A DNA stretch of 64,000 nucleotides from NCBI RefSeq assembly GCF_030268965.1, contig NZ_BSSE01000018.1:1-64000 (forward strand), read 5' to 3'. Position numbers and translations under genes: made by a program. Below are positions 7,405 to 14,280 of the stretch, piece by piece. The stretch's first letter is position 1; each line of letters opens with the position of its first letter. The notes below the pieces were generated by a model. It ran no database searches and was not told where the DNA came from. It saw nothing but the letters and a program-made list of their open reading frames with translations. Source of the DNA: Microtetraspora sp. NBRC 16547. Its GTDB lineage: Bacteria; Actinomycetota; Actinomycetes; Streptosporangiales; Streptosporangiaceae.

Positions 7405-7998
7405 TCAGGCGACGGAGTGCATGACGGTCCCGGTGTAGACGCCCGGGGCGGCGGTGGCTGGGATGGTGACGACGAGCGTCGGCGCCCAACTGGTCGAAGT
7501 GGAAAACCCCGTCAGCTTGCGCCCGCAACTGAACGCGGTCACCGTCGAGGACAGCGGAACCCGCTGGGCGGCGGTCGCCTGCCCGGCGGACCGGGTGCCT
7601 GGGCCGGTGGCGGCGGTCGCCTGACCTGACCAGTACGCGATGTCGCCCTTCGGGATCGTCTGTGACGGTGATCCGGCCCCGGTGGTGAAGTCCGTGGCCG
7701 ACACCGTCGCCGTCCAGGTCGCGACTCCCCCTCGGGTATCCGTCACGGTCACCGTTCCCATGGACGCGCTGATCGTGCCGCCGACGGCGCCGCTGCCGAG
7801 ATTCACCGTGTCGGGCACGGTGATCTGCAGTGTTTCGTCGCGCAGCGCGACCGTGGCGTTCCAGGCGGCCGGTGAATCAGGGACCGAGGCCGAGGCGGCC
7901 GGTGCGGCCGGAGCGACCAGGGCGAGCAGCAAGCCGACCAGGGACGGCAGCGCCAGGGGGGTTCGCTTGGCGGAAGCACCGGCACGAGCCTTGCTCAT
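7405..7998 (-). CDS. Secreted WxL-like beta-domain protein
   Basis: 197 residues. A signal peptide (MSKARAGASAKRTPLALPSL, then a Leu/Ala core and APAAPAASA) precedes a beta-rich Thr/Val domain with RGGVATWTATVSATDFTTG. It ends IPATAAPGVYTGTVMHSVA, the C-terminal pattern of WxL-type cell-surface proteins of actinomycetes. No sorting motif is present. The ATG at 7998 follows GGGAGGAAT. Its job is probably surface or matrix binding. A fragment of a related protein lies about 370 bp away on the other strand, pointing to an older tandem family. Confidence 0.65.
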   Translation of the reverse strand: MSKARAGASAKRTPLALPSLVGLLLALVAPAAPAASASVPDSPAAWNATVALRDETLQITVPDTVNLGSGAVGGTISASMGTVTVTDTRGGVATWTATVSATDFTTGAGSPSQTIPKGDIAYWSGQATAATGPGTRSAGQATAAQRVPLSSTVTAFSCGRKLTGFSTSTSWAPTLVVTIPATAAPGVYTGTVMHSVA

Positions 7999-8329
7999 CC
8001 TGATTCCTCCCGGGTTGTCTCAAGCCAGGCGCGTGGCGCCTATGCACTGGCGGAGGGAGGACAGCTCGGCAGCCTAGATCATCCGCGCTGAGCGTGTTCC
8101 CCTCCGCCATCCAGGGGAGGTAATCCCATGTCAAAAGTCAGGTTGAAAGCCGTGCCGGGGCTGCGAACGAAACGGGCAGCGTGCGCGGACATGGCCAATC
8201 TGTGCACCACGCTCACGGCGGAGCCACTGCCTTGGCGCGCGGCCTTCCTGGGATCCGTCCCGCCGTTCGGCATCATCTGCACAGGAGTCGCGAGCCTGGT
8301 GACGGCCATGGTCGCCGCCCTGCCTGCGG

Positions 8330-8450
8330 AGCGGGCACATGTCCCGCCTCCACCACATGTTCCACCACGGTGACCTTCACCGTCAACGCACCCGACGGGC
8401 TCACGATCACCGTGCCGAATGGGCCCGTCAGCAAACAGAAGTCCCGTCAT
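8330..8450 (+). pseudogene. Fragment of a second WxL-like secreted protein
   Basis: The plus strand encodes TTVTFTVNAPDGLTITVPNG and then PVS before losing homology. This beta-strand block resembles the early part of the intact secreted protein encoded nearby. No start, signal peptide or C-terminal half remains. It is read as a relic. Confidence 0.4.
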
Positions 8451-8625
8451 GGCCCAGCCGACCGCGGTCGCCAGCTTGATCAGGCGGGTGACGTACGGCC
8501 CCGCTCGACCTGGTAGGTGTCCAGCAACCGCTCGTCGCCCCTTCCGGCAGCACGAGCGCCAGCTTCCGCCCCAGGTTGACCGCGTCCCGCAGTCCGCTGC
8601 GCGTGTTGGACCAGAAGTCAGGCAG
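8430..8625 (-). pseudogene. Twice-frameshifted fragment of an FAD-dependent monooxygenase
   Basis: Three consecutive minus-strand frames together rebuild a typical aromatic-hydroxylase segment: GLRDAVNLGRKLALVLPEG in the first, DERLLDTYQVER in the second and GPYVTRLIKLATAVGWAMT in the third. In MhpA/PheA-type flavoprotein hydroxylases these run on as D-A-x-N-L-x-W-K-L-A...LL-x-x-Y-x-x-E-R. Two small indels and the lack of flanking domains show that this is a dead gene piece. Confidence 0.7.
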
Positions 8626-8739
8626 CCACGCAGTTTCCGGGGAGTTAAGGATCTTGATCGTTTTAGGACATCCGGATTTTGGGGTCGAATCATACGATCT
8701 TGAGCTGACCGGCTTCGATAACTCCTAGAGGAGATCTCT

Positions 8740-9189
8740 GTGAAGTTCGCCAAGATCGGTATTGCTGTTGCGGCCCTCGTGGGCGCGAGCGTCGTTCCCC
8801 TCACGTTCGCCGAGCCGGCCAGCGCTGCCTCCTGCGGCGGTTCGCTCATCGACAGCATCGCCGTCAAGAACGGCAGCACGACCTACGGGACGCTGAAGCT
8901 CTACTACAGCTCCTCCACGGGCAACAACTGCGCCCAACTCGACCGCGTGGTGAACTACGGGACGAAGAAGGGCATGATCCTCTCCCTGTACGCCTGTGGC
9001 CAGGGCTGGTCGGCGACCAAGTGCCACATCGACTTCTACGACATTGGCCAGGACAGCGGCCAGTTTGGCCAGTACGCCGGCCCCGTGAGCGTGCGCGGCA
9101 AGGGCCGCTGCATCCAGGTTGGGGCCTCCGTCCAGGCCGCCAACAACACGTGGGCCAACTACAACAGCCCGGTCTTCCACTGCGGCTGA
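8740..9189 (+). CDS. Secreted protein resembling spore-associated protein A
   Basis: 149 residues with a Sec signal peptide (MKFAKIGIAVAALVGASVVP, cleavage near ASAAS). The mature part contains LKLYYSSSTGNNCAQL, then AGPVSVRGKGRCIQVGA and a terminal HCG. This spacing of Cys and Gly matches SapA-like secreted proteins of Streptomyces, which associate with spores or culture fluid. Six cysteines could form three disulfides. The GTG at 8740 follows AGAGGAGA. A strong hairpin closes the unit 12 bp after the stop, so it is monocistronic. Confidence 0.75.
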   Translation: MKFAKIGIAVAALVGASVVPLTFAEPASAASCGGSLIDSIAVKNGSTTYGTLKLYYSSSTGNNCAQLDRVVNYGTKKGMILSLYACGQGWSATKCHIDFYDIGQDSGQFGQYAGPVSVRGKGRCIQVGASVQAANNTWANYNSPVFHCG

Positions 9190-9200
9190 CGCCCGGCGAC

Positions 9201-9248
9201 GGAGCGGGTCCCTTCGTGAATGAGCTCATCCACCAAGGGACCCGCTCC
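9201..9248 (+). terminator. Strong stem-loop terminator
   Basis: GGAGCGGGTCCCTT (9201-9214) and AAGGGACCCGCTCC (9235-9248) form a perfect 14-bp stem with a 20-nt loop, 11 bp after the stop of the SapA-like gene. There is no long U-tract, as is common in actinomycetes. Confidence 0.75.
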
Positions 9249-9342
9249 CAGTTGGGGTCACAAAGATCGAGCGAGGCTTTCTTGTGCGCCTTCGAGGCGA
9301 TCGTGACCACTCGATCGGTGATCTGCGGGAGCTCGCACGCGA

Positions 9343-9681
9343 ATGGGGCGTGAGCAACAGCGCTCCACGCCGCCACACCCCCAGCCCCGTTCAGAACGGT
9401 CTCTGATCCTGGGAAGCCTCGCCGAGGGGCCCAAGCATGGGTACGCGATCATCAAGGATGTCCAGGAGCAGGCGGGCATCACGCTGGGCCCGGGGACCCT
9501 GTGTGCCGCGCTGTCACGACTCGAGGCTCAGGGCCTGGTCGAGGCGCTGCCGGGGGAAGAGCGCCGCCGGCCATACCGAATCACCGCGGCGGGGGCGGCG
9601 GCGCTGGCCGAGCGCCTGGCCGAGATGTCGCGCTTCGCGACCACCGGGTTGAGCCGGTTGTCCGCGGGCGTGGTCCGATGA
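9343..9681 (+). CDS. PadR-family transcriptional regulator
   Basis: 112 residues. A PadR winged helix spans about 18-95: SLILGSLAEGPKHGYAIIKD, then GITLGPGTLCAALSRLEAQG and a wing EERRRPYRITAAGAAAL. The short C-terminal helix is typical of minimal PadR proteins that respond to phenolics or drugs. Its stop overlaps an ATG (9678) opening MSGLLARVVAAGRG, which resembles the start of the membrane partner often encoded after PadR genes but loses resemblance quickly. The start at 9343 fits the domain; no clear Shine-Dalgarno is seen. Confidence 0.85.
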   Translation: MGREQQRSTPPHPQPRSERSLILGSLAEGPKHGYAIIKDVQEQAGITLGPGTLCAALSRLEAQGLVEALPGEERRRPYRITAAGAAALAERLAEMSRFATTGLSRLSAGVVR

Positions 9682-10022
9682 GTGGGCTTTTGGCGCGCGT
9701 TGTCGCAGCAGGGCGAGGACGGCGAACCACCACTGCTGACCTCATCCCGCTCCACCACACCCTCGCCCGCCGAAGACGCCAGAAGAGATTGCACAGCCAA
9801 GCGACCGGCAGCCGGCCGTTTCGCACGTGCGCGCGTGGGCTCGTGAACAGGGGCTCCCGGTCGCCGCAGGCTCCGCCCGGAGATCTGGCGGGCCTGGCAT
9901 GCCGCCGCTGGGGACTATGCGTGAGGAGAACCTGTGATGCGGTTCGAACGCAACCTCATGACGTGGACGTGGACGGATTCTATTCGTCGGCACGAGTAAG
10001 GCTTGGCCACCAGCTACGCTGA
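9678..10022 (+). pseudogene. Possible degenerate partner gene of the PadR regulator
   Basis: An ATG overlaps the PadR stop and opens MSGLLARVVAA, like PadR-linked permease-prefix proteins. The rest (Arg-rich, no hydrophobic segments) has no recognisable domain. The translation is open to 10022 but is most likely out of frame after an early indel. The rest of the stretch to 10063 shows nothing further. Confidence 0.25.
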
Positions 10023-10063
10023 AAATGCAACTCAGGTGACGCGACCGAAGGAGTCGAGCGACG

Positions 10064-10309
10064 GTGAGCGTGGACCTCGAACACGAGCCCATTCACGATC
10101 TCGCCCGCCGGGTCATCCGGTTGGCCGAGGAAACCCAGCACGCCGCTCAAGTGCTCGAGCGCCGTTTGGAAGCGCTGGAACGCCGCACCGGAGCCGTCGG
10201 CAGAGCCGAACGCATCCTGAGCATTGCCGCCGATATGCGAACCCGCCTTGGCCAGGACAAGCTGTCCACCGATGACCTGTACGACCCGGACACCGGCCTT
10301 CCCGCATGA
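10064..10309 (+). CDS. Antitoxin-like small protein (VapB role)
   Basis: 81 residues: a charged helical region (LARRVIRLAEETQHAAQVLE, then RRLEALERRTGAV) and a C-terminal tail DDLYDPDTGLPA. This tail matches the toxin-wrapping end of VapB antitoxins (L-Y-D-x-x-G-L-P). The N-terminus is not a typical ribbon-helix-helix. The GTG at 10064 follows AAGGAG. Its stop overlaps the PIN toxin start in ATGA, so the two are translationally coupled. The pair would autoregulate and neutralise the RNase. Confidence 0.7.
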   Translation: MSVDLEHEPIHDLARRVIRLAEETQHAAQVLERRLEALERRTGAVGRAERILSIAADMRTRLGQDKLSTDDLYDPDTGLPA

Positions 10310-10695
10310 TCATCGATTCCAGCGCCATCATCGCCGTCATCAACGGCGAGCCCGAGGCCACCCGCTTTGCCCACGCCATCGCCGCAGCCGTGTGTCGTAT
10401 CTCGGCTGTCAACTACGTCGAAGCGGCCATCGTGGCGGACAACCGCGGCGAGACCATGCGTAACGCCTTCGACACGCTCGTCAACGAGATGGGGCTCATC
10501 ATCGAGCCCGTAACACCCAATCAGGCAAGAATCGCGCGCCGCGCTTACCAGACTTACGGCAAAGGCAACCACTCCAAGGCCAAACTCAACATGGGCGATT
10601 GCTTCGCCTACGCTCTCGCCAAGGACCTGGACCAACCCCTGCTCTTCAAAGGCGAGGATTTTCCGCACACGGACATCACCCCTGCAAAGCCATGA
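10306..10695 (+). CDS. vapC: PIN-domain ribonuclease toxin (VapC-like)
   Basis: 129 residues forming a full PIN domain: MIIDSSAIIAVINGEPEA with the first acidic residue (D4), E44 in NYVEAAIV, and the C-terminal MGDCFAYALAK with D98. It ends in the usual PLLFKGEDFPHTDI. This is the VapC30-like group, which cleaves tRNA or rRNA. It overlaps the antitoxin by 4 bp. The three acidic residues suggest that it is active. Confidence 0.88.
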   Translation: MIIDSSAIIAVINGEPEATRFAHAIAAAVCRISAVNYVEAAIVADNRGETMRNAFDTLVNEMGLIIEPVTPNQARIARRAYQTYGKGNHSKAKLNMGDCFAYALAKDLDQPLLFKGEDFPHTDITPAKP

Positions 10696-10761
10696 CGGTC
10701 AACGCATCCCCCTGCCCGAGGATGATCGCAGGGGTCCTCGGCAGGAGTATCGTGTGCGGTC

Positions 10762-11076
10762 ATGACTCGCCGCCCCCCGAAAGATCACCTGGACGAGCTG
10801 ATCGAGCAGGTGATTGTGGACGCCTACACCGACGATGAGGAGCTCTCCAGCTTCCAGGTGATGATCGGCGACAACCTGGCGGTGCCGTTCGAGACGAACG
10901 TGCTCGGCCTGCAGGTCACCGTCACCGCGATCGACTTCCGCGTAGGGAGCGGCATCGTGGCGATCTGCCGCCACGGCCAGCAACGGCAGGCGATCGGCAT
11001 CCTTGACCTGCCATTGCCGGACCCACGCCCGGTCGGCGCCGAATGGATCGACGCGTACCGCCGCTGGGCCGGGTGA
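10762..11076 (+). CDS. Hypothetical protein, first gene of an unknown pair
   Basis: 104 residues: an acidic helix (HLDELIEQVIVDAYTDDEEL), then a beta-rich core (VPFETNVLGLQVTVTAIDFR, GIVAICRHG) and GAEWIDAYRRWAG at the end. I recall homologues annotated as calcium-binding or hypothetical in many bacteria; no function is established to my knowledge. There is no signal peptide. It lies 4 bp before the next gene, in which similar pairs recur, so the two probably act together. It starts at ATG 10762. Confidence 0.65.
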   Translation: MTRRPPKDHLDELIEQVIVDAYTDDEELSSFQVMIGDNLAVPFETNVLGLQVTVTAIDFRVGSGIVAICRHGQQRQAIGILDLPLPDPRPVGAEWIDAYRRWAG

Positions 11077-11080
11077 GAGC

Positions 11081-12244
11081 GTGAGCGAGTACCAGTACTA
11101 CGAGTTCCTGGCCATCGACCGGCCGCTCAACGACCGGCAGCAGGCCGAGGTCCGCGCCCTGTCCACCCGGGCCCACATCACCGCCACCAGCTTCACCAAC
11201 GAATACCACTGGGGCAACTTCCACGGCGACCCGCACCGCATGATGGAGCGCTACTACGACGCCCACCTGTACCTGACCAACTGGGGCACCCACCAGGTCA
11301 TGCTCCGCCTCCCCCAAACCGTGCTGGATCCGGCGCTGGCCGAACGCTACTGCGCAGGAGACCAGGTCAGCGCCTGGACCAGCGGCGAACACCTCATCCT
11401 CAACTTCACCAGCGAGGCGGAAGAGGAGTACTGGGAAGACGGCGTCGAACGCTCCCTGTCGGCGATCGTCGGTGTCCGTGCCGAACTGGCCGCCGGTGAT
11501 CTGCGGCCGCTCTATCTTGCCTGGTTGTCGGCCTACGGGACGTGGGAGCGCGATGAGGACGCCTTCGACTACGCCGAAGAGGACGAGCCGGAGCCTCCTG
11601 TCCCGCCGGGACTGGGCTCGCTCAGTGCCGCCCAACGTGCCCTGGCTGACTTCCTGCGCTTGGACGACGACCTCCTCGCGACCGCCGCCGAGGCCAGCCC
11701 ACCGGCGCAAGCCGTGCAACATGATCGGGCCGCCCTGGCCGCCTGGATCGGTAGCCTGCCCGCCAAACGCAAGACCACGCTGCTGTTGCGGGTGGCCGAG
11801 GACGACGCCACGCGGGTCCGATGGGAACTGCTCCGCGAGTTCGGCGGCAACACCGCCTCCCAGGTGGAGGCCGGGCGGACGATCGCTGAGCTGCTGGACG
11901 CCGCCGGCGCTCGCCGCCACGCCCGTGAGCAGCAGGAGACAGCCCGGCGCGCCGAAGAACTGGCACGCCAGGAACAGGAGCGGCGGCAGGCCCGGGAACT
12001 TCATTTGAACCGGCTCGCCCAAGATCTCGAAGCCGCGTGGGCACGGGTGGAGGTGTTCATCGACACCAAGAAGCCACGCGAGTACGACCAGGCCGTCGAT
12101 CTCCTCCGCGACCTGCAGGCCCTGGCCATCCGCGACGACCACGCCGGCACCTTCACTCAACGCTTTACCCACCTTCGGGAACGGCACCAGAGCAAGCCCA
12201 GTCTGATCAAGCGATTCACCGAAGCCGGCCTCGTCCCGGAGTGA
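11081..12244 (+). CDS. Conserved hypothetical protein beginning MSEYQYYEFLAIDRPL
   Basis: 387 residues. The N-terminal 150 form a conserved block (SEYQYYEFLAIDRPLNDRQQ, later FHGDPHRMMERYYDAHLYL and WGTHQVMLRLP). An acidic linker follows (about 155-175), and then a helical, Glu/Arg-rich coiled-coil region (about 270-345, RRAEELARQEQERRQARE). The GTG at 11081 is chosen because it lies 4 bp after the preceding stop and matches the conserved start. Function is unknown. The coiled coil suggests oligomerisation or a scaffold. Confidence 0.7.
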   Translation: MSEYQYYEFLAIDRPLNDRQQAEVRALSTRAHITATSFTNEYHWGNFHGDPHRMMERYYDAHLYLTNWGTHQVMLRLPQTVLDPALAERYCAGDQVSAWTSGEHLILNFTSEAEEEYWEDGVERSLSAIVGVRAELAAGDLRPLYLAWLSAYGTWERDEDAFDYAEEDEPEPPVPPGLGSLSAAQRALADFLRLDDDLLATAAEASPPAQAVQHDRAALAAWIGSLPAKRKTTLLLRVAEDDATRVRWELLREFGGNTASQVEAGRTIAELLDAAGARRHAREQQETARRAEELARQEQERRQARELHLNRLAQDLEAAWARVEVFIDTKKPREYDQAVDLLRDLQALAIRDDHAGTFTQRFTHLRERHQSKPSLIKRFTEAGLVPE

Positions 12245-12753
12245 CCAGAAATCCCGGCCTTGAACATCGGCGATGTGAGTTCGGCGTGGAACGTATAGCC
12301 ATACAGCGGTGTAGGTGATACGAGATGACATGTGAAGCCGCAGAACTGGATCTTGATCGACCTGTTCCTATCAGAGGCTTCACTCATATCGCCGCACACC
12401 TGTTCGCGGTCACACTCTGCACATGTGATGTTGCCGAAAAGGCCTCAATGGAGTTGCAGGTATTGAAGAGGTCCCCAAAGGATCGGGGCTGAGGAACGAC
12501 TCCCCGGACCGTCGATTGCCCCCAGACTTGTACGCGAGAGGCCATCGGACTAGAAAGCGGGTGATCCTTCTTAGGGGCCACACGGCCTCTGATCAGCTAA
12601 GCAAGGCGTTGATGGATAGCCGACAGCGGACATCATCCCGCACATATCCCGTGAGCCAGTGCCCCCTGGTGAGCATCCGTGGCTAACTGACCACCTCGTG
12701 ATGGACCGCCGTCACCGCGGACCTGTCCCATGACCGCATTTGGACAGCATCGA
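12245..12753. other. Intergenic, no gene recognised
   Basis: About 500 bp of lower-GC DNA with no frame showing family resemblance on either strand. No tRNA, hairpin with U-tract or direct repeats were seen. Confidence 0.5.
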
Positions 12754-13269
12754 TCACAGGCTGCTCCAGCAATAGAGCATCTCGTCGCTCGCCTTCGCCC
12801 GGCGAGCCAACTCAACGAGGTCTCCAACGAGGGACAACATGTACGCCCCGTCATCCGGACCGAAGTGGGAGAGCTCCTCGATCTTCGACCATCGTTCCGC
12901 CACCAGCGGGAGACGGGCATCGTCCGCGCCGGCAAGGACATCACGGACGTTCACCGTCAACTCCTCGATGCCCGGTCCCTCCACATAAGGGGAGTCCTCC
13001 GGCAACGCGGCCCACTCCTCCTCACTTTTGGGCGCCCCTTCTGGAGGCGGGTACAAGGTCACCATGCCGACCAGATCCAGAGAGAAGTCGGCATCACCGA
13101 TGAACGCCACCAATTGCCCCAGGATCACCTTCGGCTCGATCCATTTGGTCTCCACAACATCGAACGCAGGAAACTCGCGAGAAGGATCGGCGACCACGCG
13201 GGGGCAGCCGGGCTGGACAACCGCCGCCTCCCGATCGGCAGCTCGGTAGTACTCATAGAAAACCCCCAT
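12754..13269 (-). CDS. Conserved actinomycete hypothetical protein
   Basis: 171 residues starting MGVFYEYYRAADREAAVVQP. The conserved core reads FDVVETKWIEPKVILGQLVA, followed by YPPPEGAPKSEEEWAALPED, and the end reads ARRAKASDEMLYCWSSL. This family is frequent in Streptomyces and relatives, with no known function. It is soluble, acidic and lacks a signal peptide. The ATG at 13269 is preferred over the upstream start at 13293, because family members begin with MGV-x-Y and a GGAGAGGAG motif precedes it. Confidence 0.7.
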   Translation of the reverse strand: MGVFYEYYRAADREAAVVQPGCPRVVADPSREFPAFDVVETKWIEPKVILGQLVAFIGDADFSLDLVGMVTLYPPPEGAPKSEEEWAALPEDSPYVEGPGIEELTVNVRDVLAGADDARLPLVAERWSKIEELSHFGPDDGAYMLSLVGDLVELARRAKASDEMLYCWSSL

Positions 13270-13408
13270 AGGAGCGCTCCTCTCCAGGCGCACAAGGCGT
13301 GATCAGCTTCTGCGTTGACGAGCACGTTAAAGGAAACCACTACATCCCGCGAGGCGGCCTCTTTCAGGGTGCGGGGAAACGTCACCTAGCCTGGGTCATC
13401 GCGCGGAG

Positions 13409-13449
13409 AGCGAGCGACGGGTATCGAACCCGCGCTGCCAGCTTGGGAA
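13409..13449 (-). other. 3' half of tRNA-Gly (CCC), second attachment-site remnant
   Basis: On the minus strand, TTCCCAA (anticodon loop CCC) is followed by GCTGG, the variable loop, the T-arm CGGGT-TCGATAC-CCG and acceptor CGCTCGC-T. The 5' strand of the anticodon stem should be CCAGC but reads GGTGA, and no GCGAGCG acceptor or D-arm lies upstream. It is a 3' half-gene like those left by tRNA-targeting integrative elements. It lacks a genomic CCA. Confidence 0.7.
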
Positions 13450-13502
13450 TCACCTGGATCACGGCCCGCAGGATCGCTGACCTGCGGTTGGGGTGGTCAT
13501 AA

Positions 13503-14021
13503 GTGCCCCTGGAAGCCAAAGATTTCAACCACGATCACCTGGTCGCGTCGCCGCCTGAGGCGCGCGTGCGGCCCGGAGTGTGTCAGGACACCGACTACAT
13601 CCTGCTCGGAATGATCATCGAGAAACTGTCCGGAAAGTCACTGGCGGCCGAACTCAACCGGAGGCTCTTCGCCCCACTCGGAATGCGCGATACCTACCTG
13701 CCCACAAAGGCGACCGAGGGCATCAAGGGCCCGCACGGGCACGGCTACGCCCCGGACGAGACGGGCACGCTGCGCGATGCCGACAAGATCAACGCCACCA
13801 CCATGCTCGGCGCCGGCGGCGTGGTCTCCACCGCGCACGACGTCAGCGCCTTCAAGCACGCCCTCCGCCAGGGCAGGCTCCTGCCGGAGTCCCTGAACAG
13901 ACTGCTCACCGACCCGCCGCCTGGCATGCCGCCGCAGCAGTCCTCGGGCGGCCCGTGCGCCGGCAACCCCGAGTTCGCCCCAGGCGGGGGCAGCGCCCCC
14001 GGCTTCTTCGCCTCGACCTAG
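13503..14021 (+). pseudogene. Truncated class-C beta-lactamase-like serine hydrolase
   Basis: The middle of a serine beta-lactamase/D-Ala-D-Ala carboxypeptidase is clear: CQDTDYILLGMIIEKLSGKS (Y-x-N region), then LFAPLGMRDTYLP and MLGAGGVVSTAHDVSAFKHA. The catalytic S-x-x-K part is absent and the tyrosine motif is altered. The C-terminus stops in APGFFAST before the last strands. Its 5' end abuts the tRNA-Gly half and its 3' end abuts a transposase relic, so rearrangement at both sides is likely. Confidence 0.75.
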
Positions 14022-14028
14022 ATCGGTT

Positions 14029-14225
14029 CCCGGCGGTGCGGCGAGCCGGCGGAACAGCCGTAGCTGCGGTCGATGCCGGCCTTCTTCAGGATGAGCCACA
14101 CGGTGGAGGCACCGACCCGGTGTCCCAGGCCCGCGAGTTCCCCCGCGCTGAGCTGGGGGTTCTCCTCGACGTTCTGTGATGGCGGAGCGGATCACTCGGC
14201 GGTCTGCCAGGATTTGACCTTCTTG
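14029..14225 (-). pseudogene. IS3/IS481-type transposase fragment
   Basis: Minus-strand translation contains GELAGLGHRVGASTVWLILK and then KAGIDRS. This matches the HTH_21-like region just before the rve catalytic core of IS3/IS481 integrases (usual form G-E-L-x-x-L-G-H-x-V-x-x-S-T-V-x-x-I-L-K). An upstream block DRRVIRSAI lies in another frame. The D-D-E core is missing, so it is dead. Confidence 0.6.
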
Positions 14226-14280
14226 ACCATCGGCGTCCCGTACGCGGGGCCCGTCCTGTGCCGACCGGAGGAGTGCTCGC

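Noticed and set aside
12470-12545. Repeat-like GGTCCCC...GGACTCCCCGG stretch, considered as CRISPR repeat
   Set aside because: Only one copy; no regular spacing or second repeat was found.
128-13449. The two tRNA halves as attL and attR of one element
   Set aside because: They derive from different tRNAs (Lys and Gly), so they cannot be the two ends of one integration.
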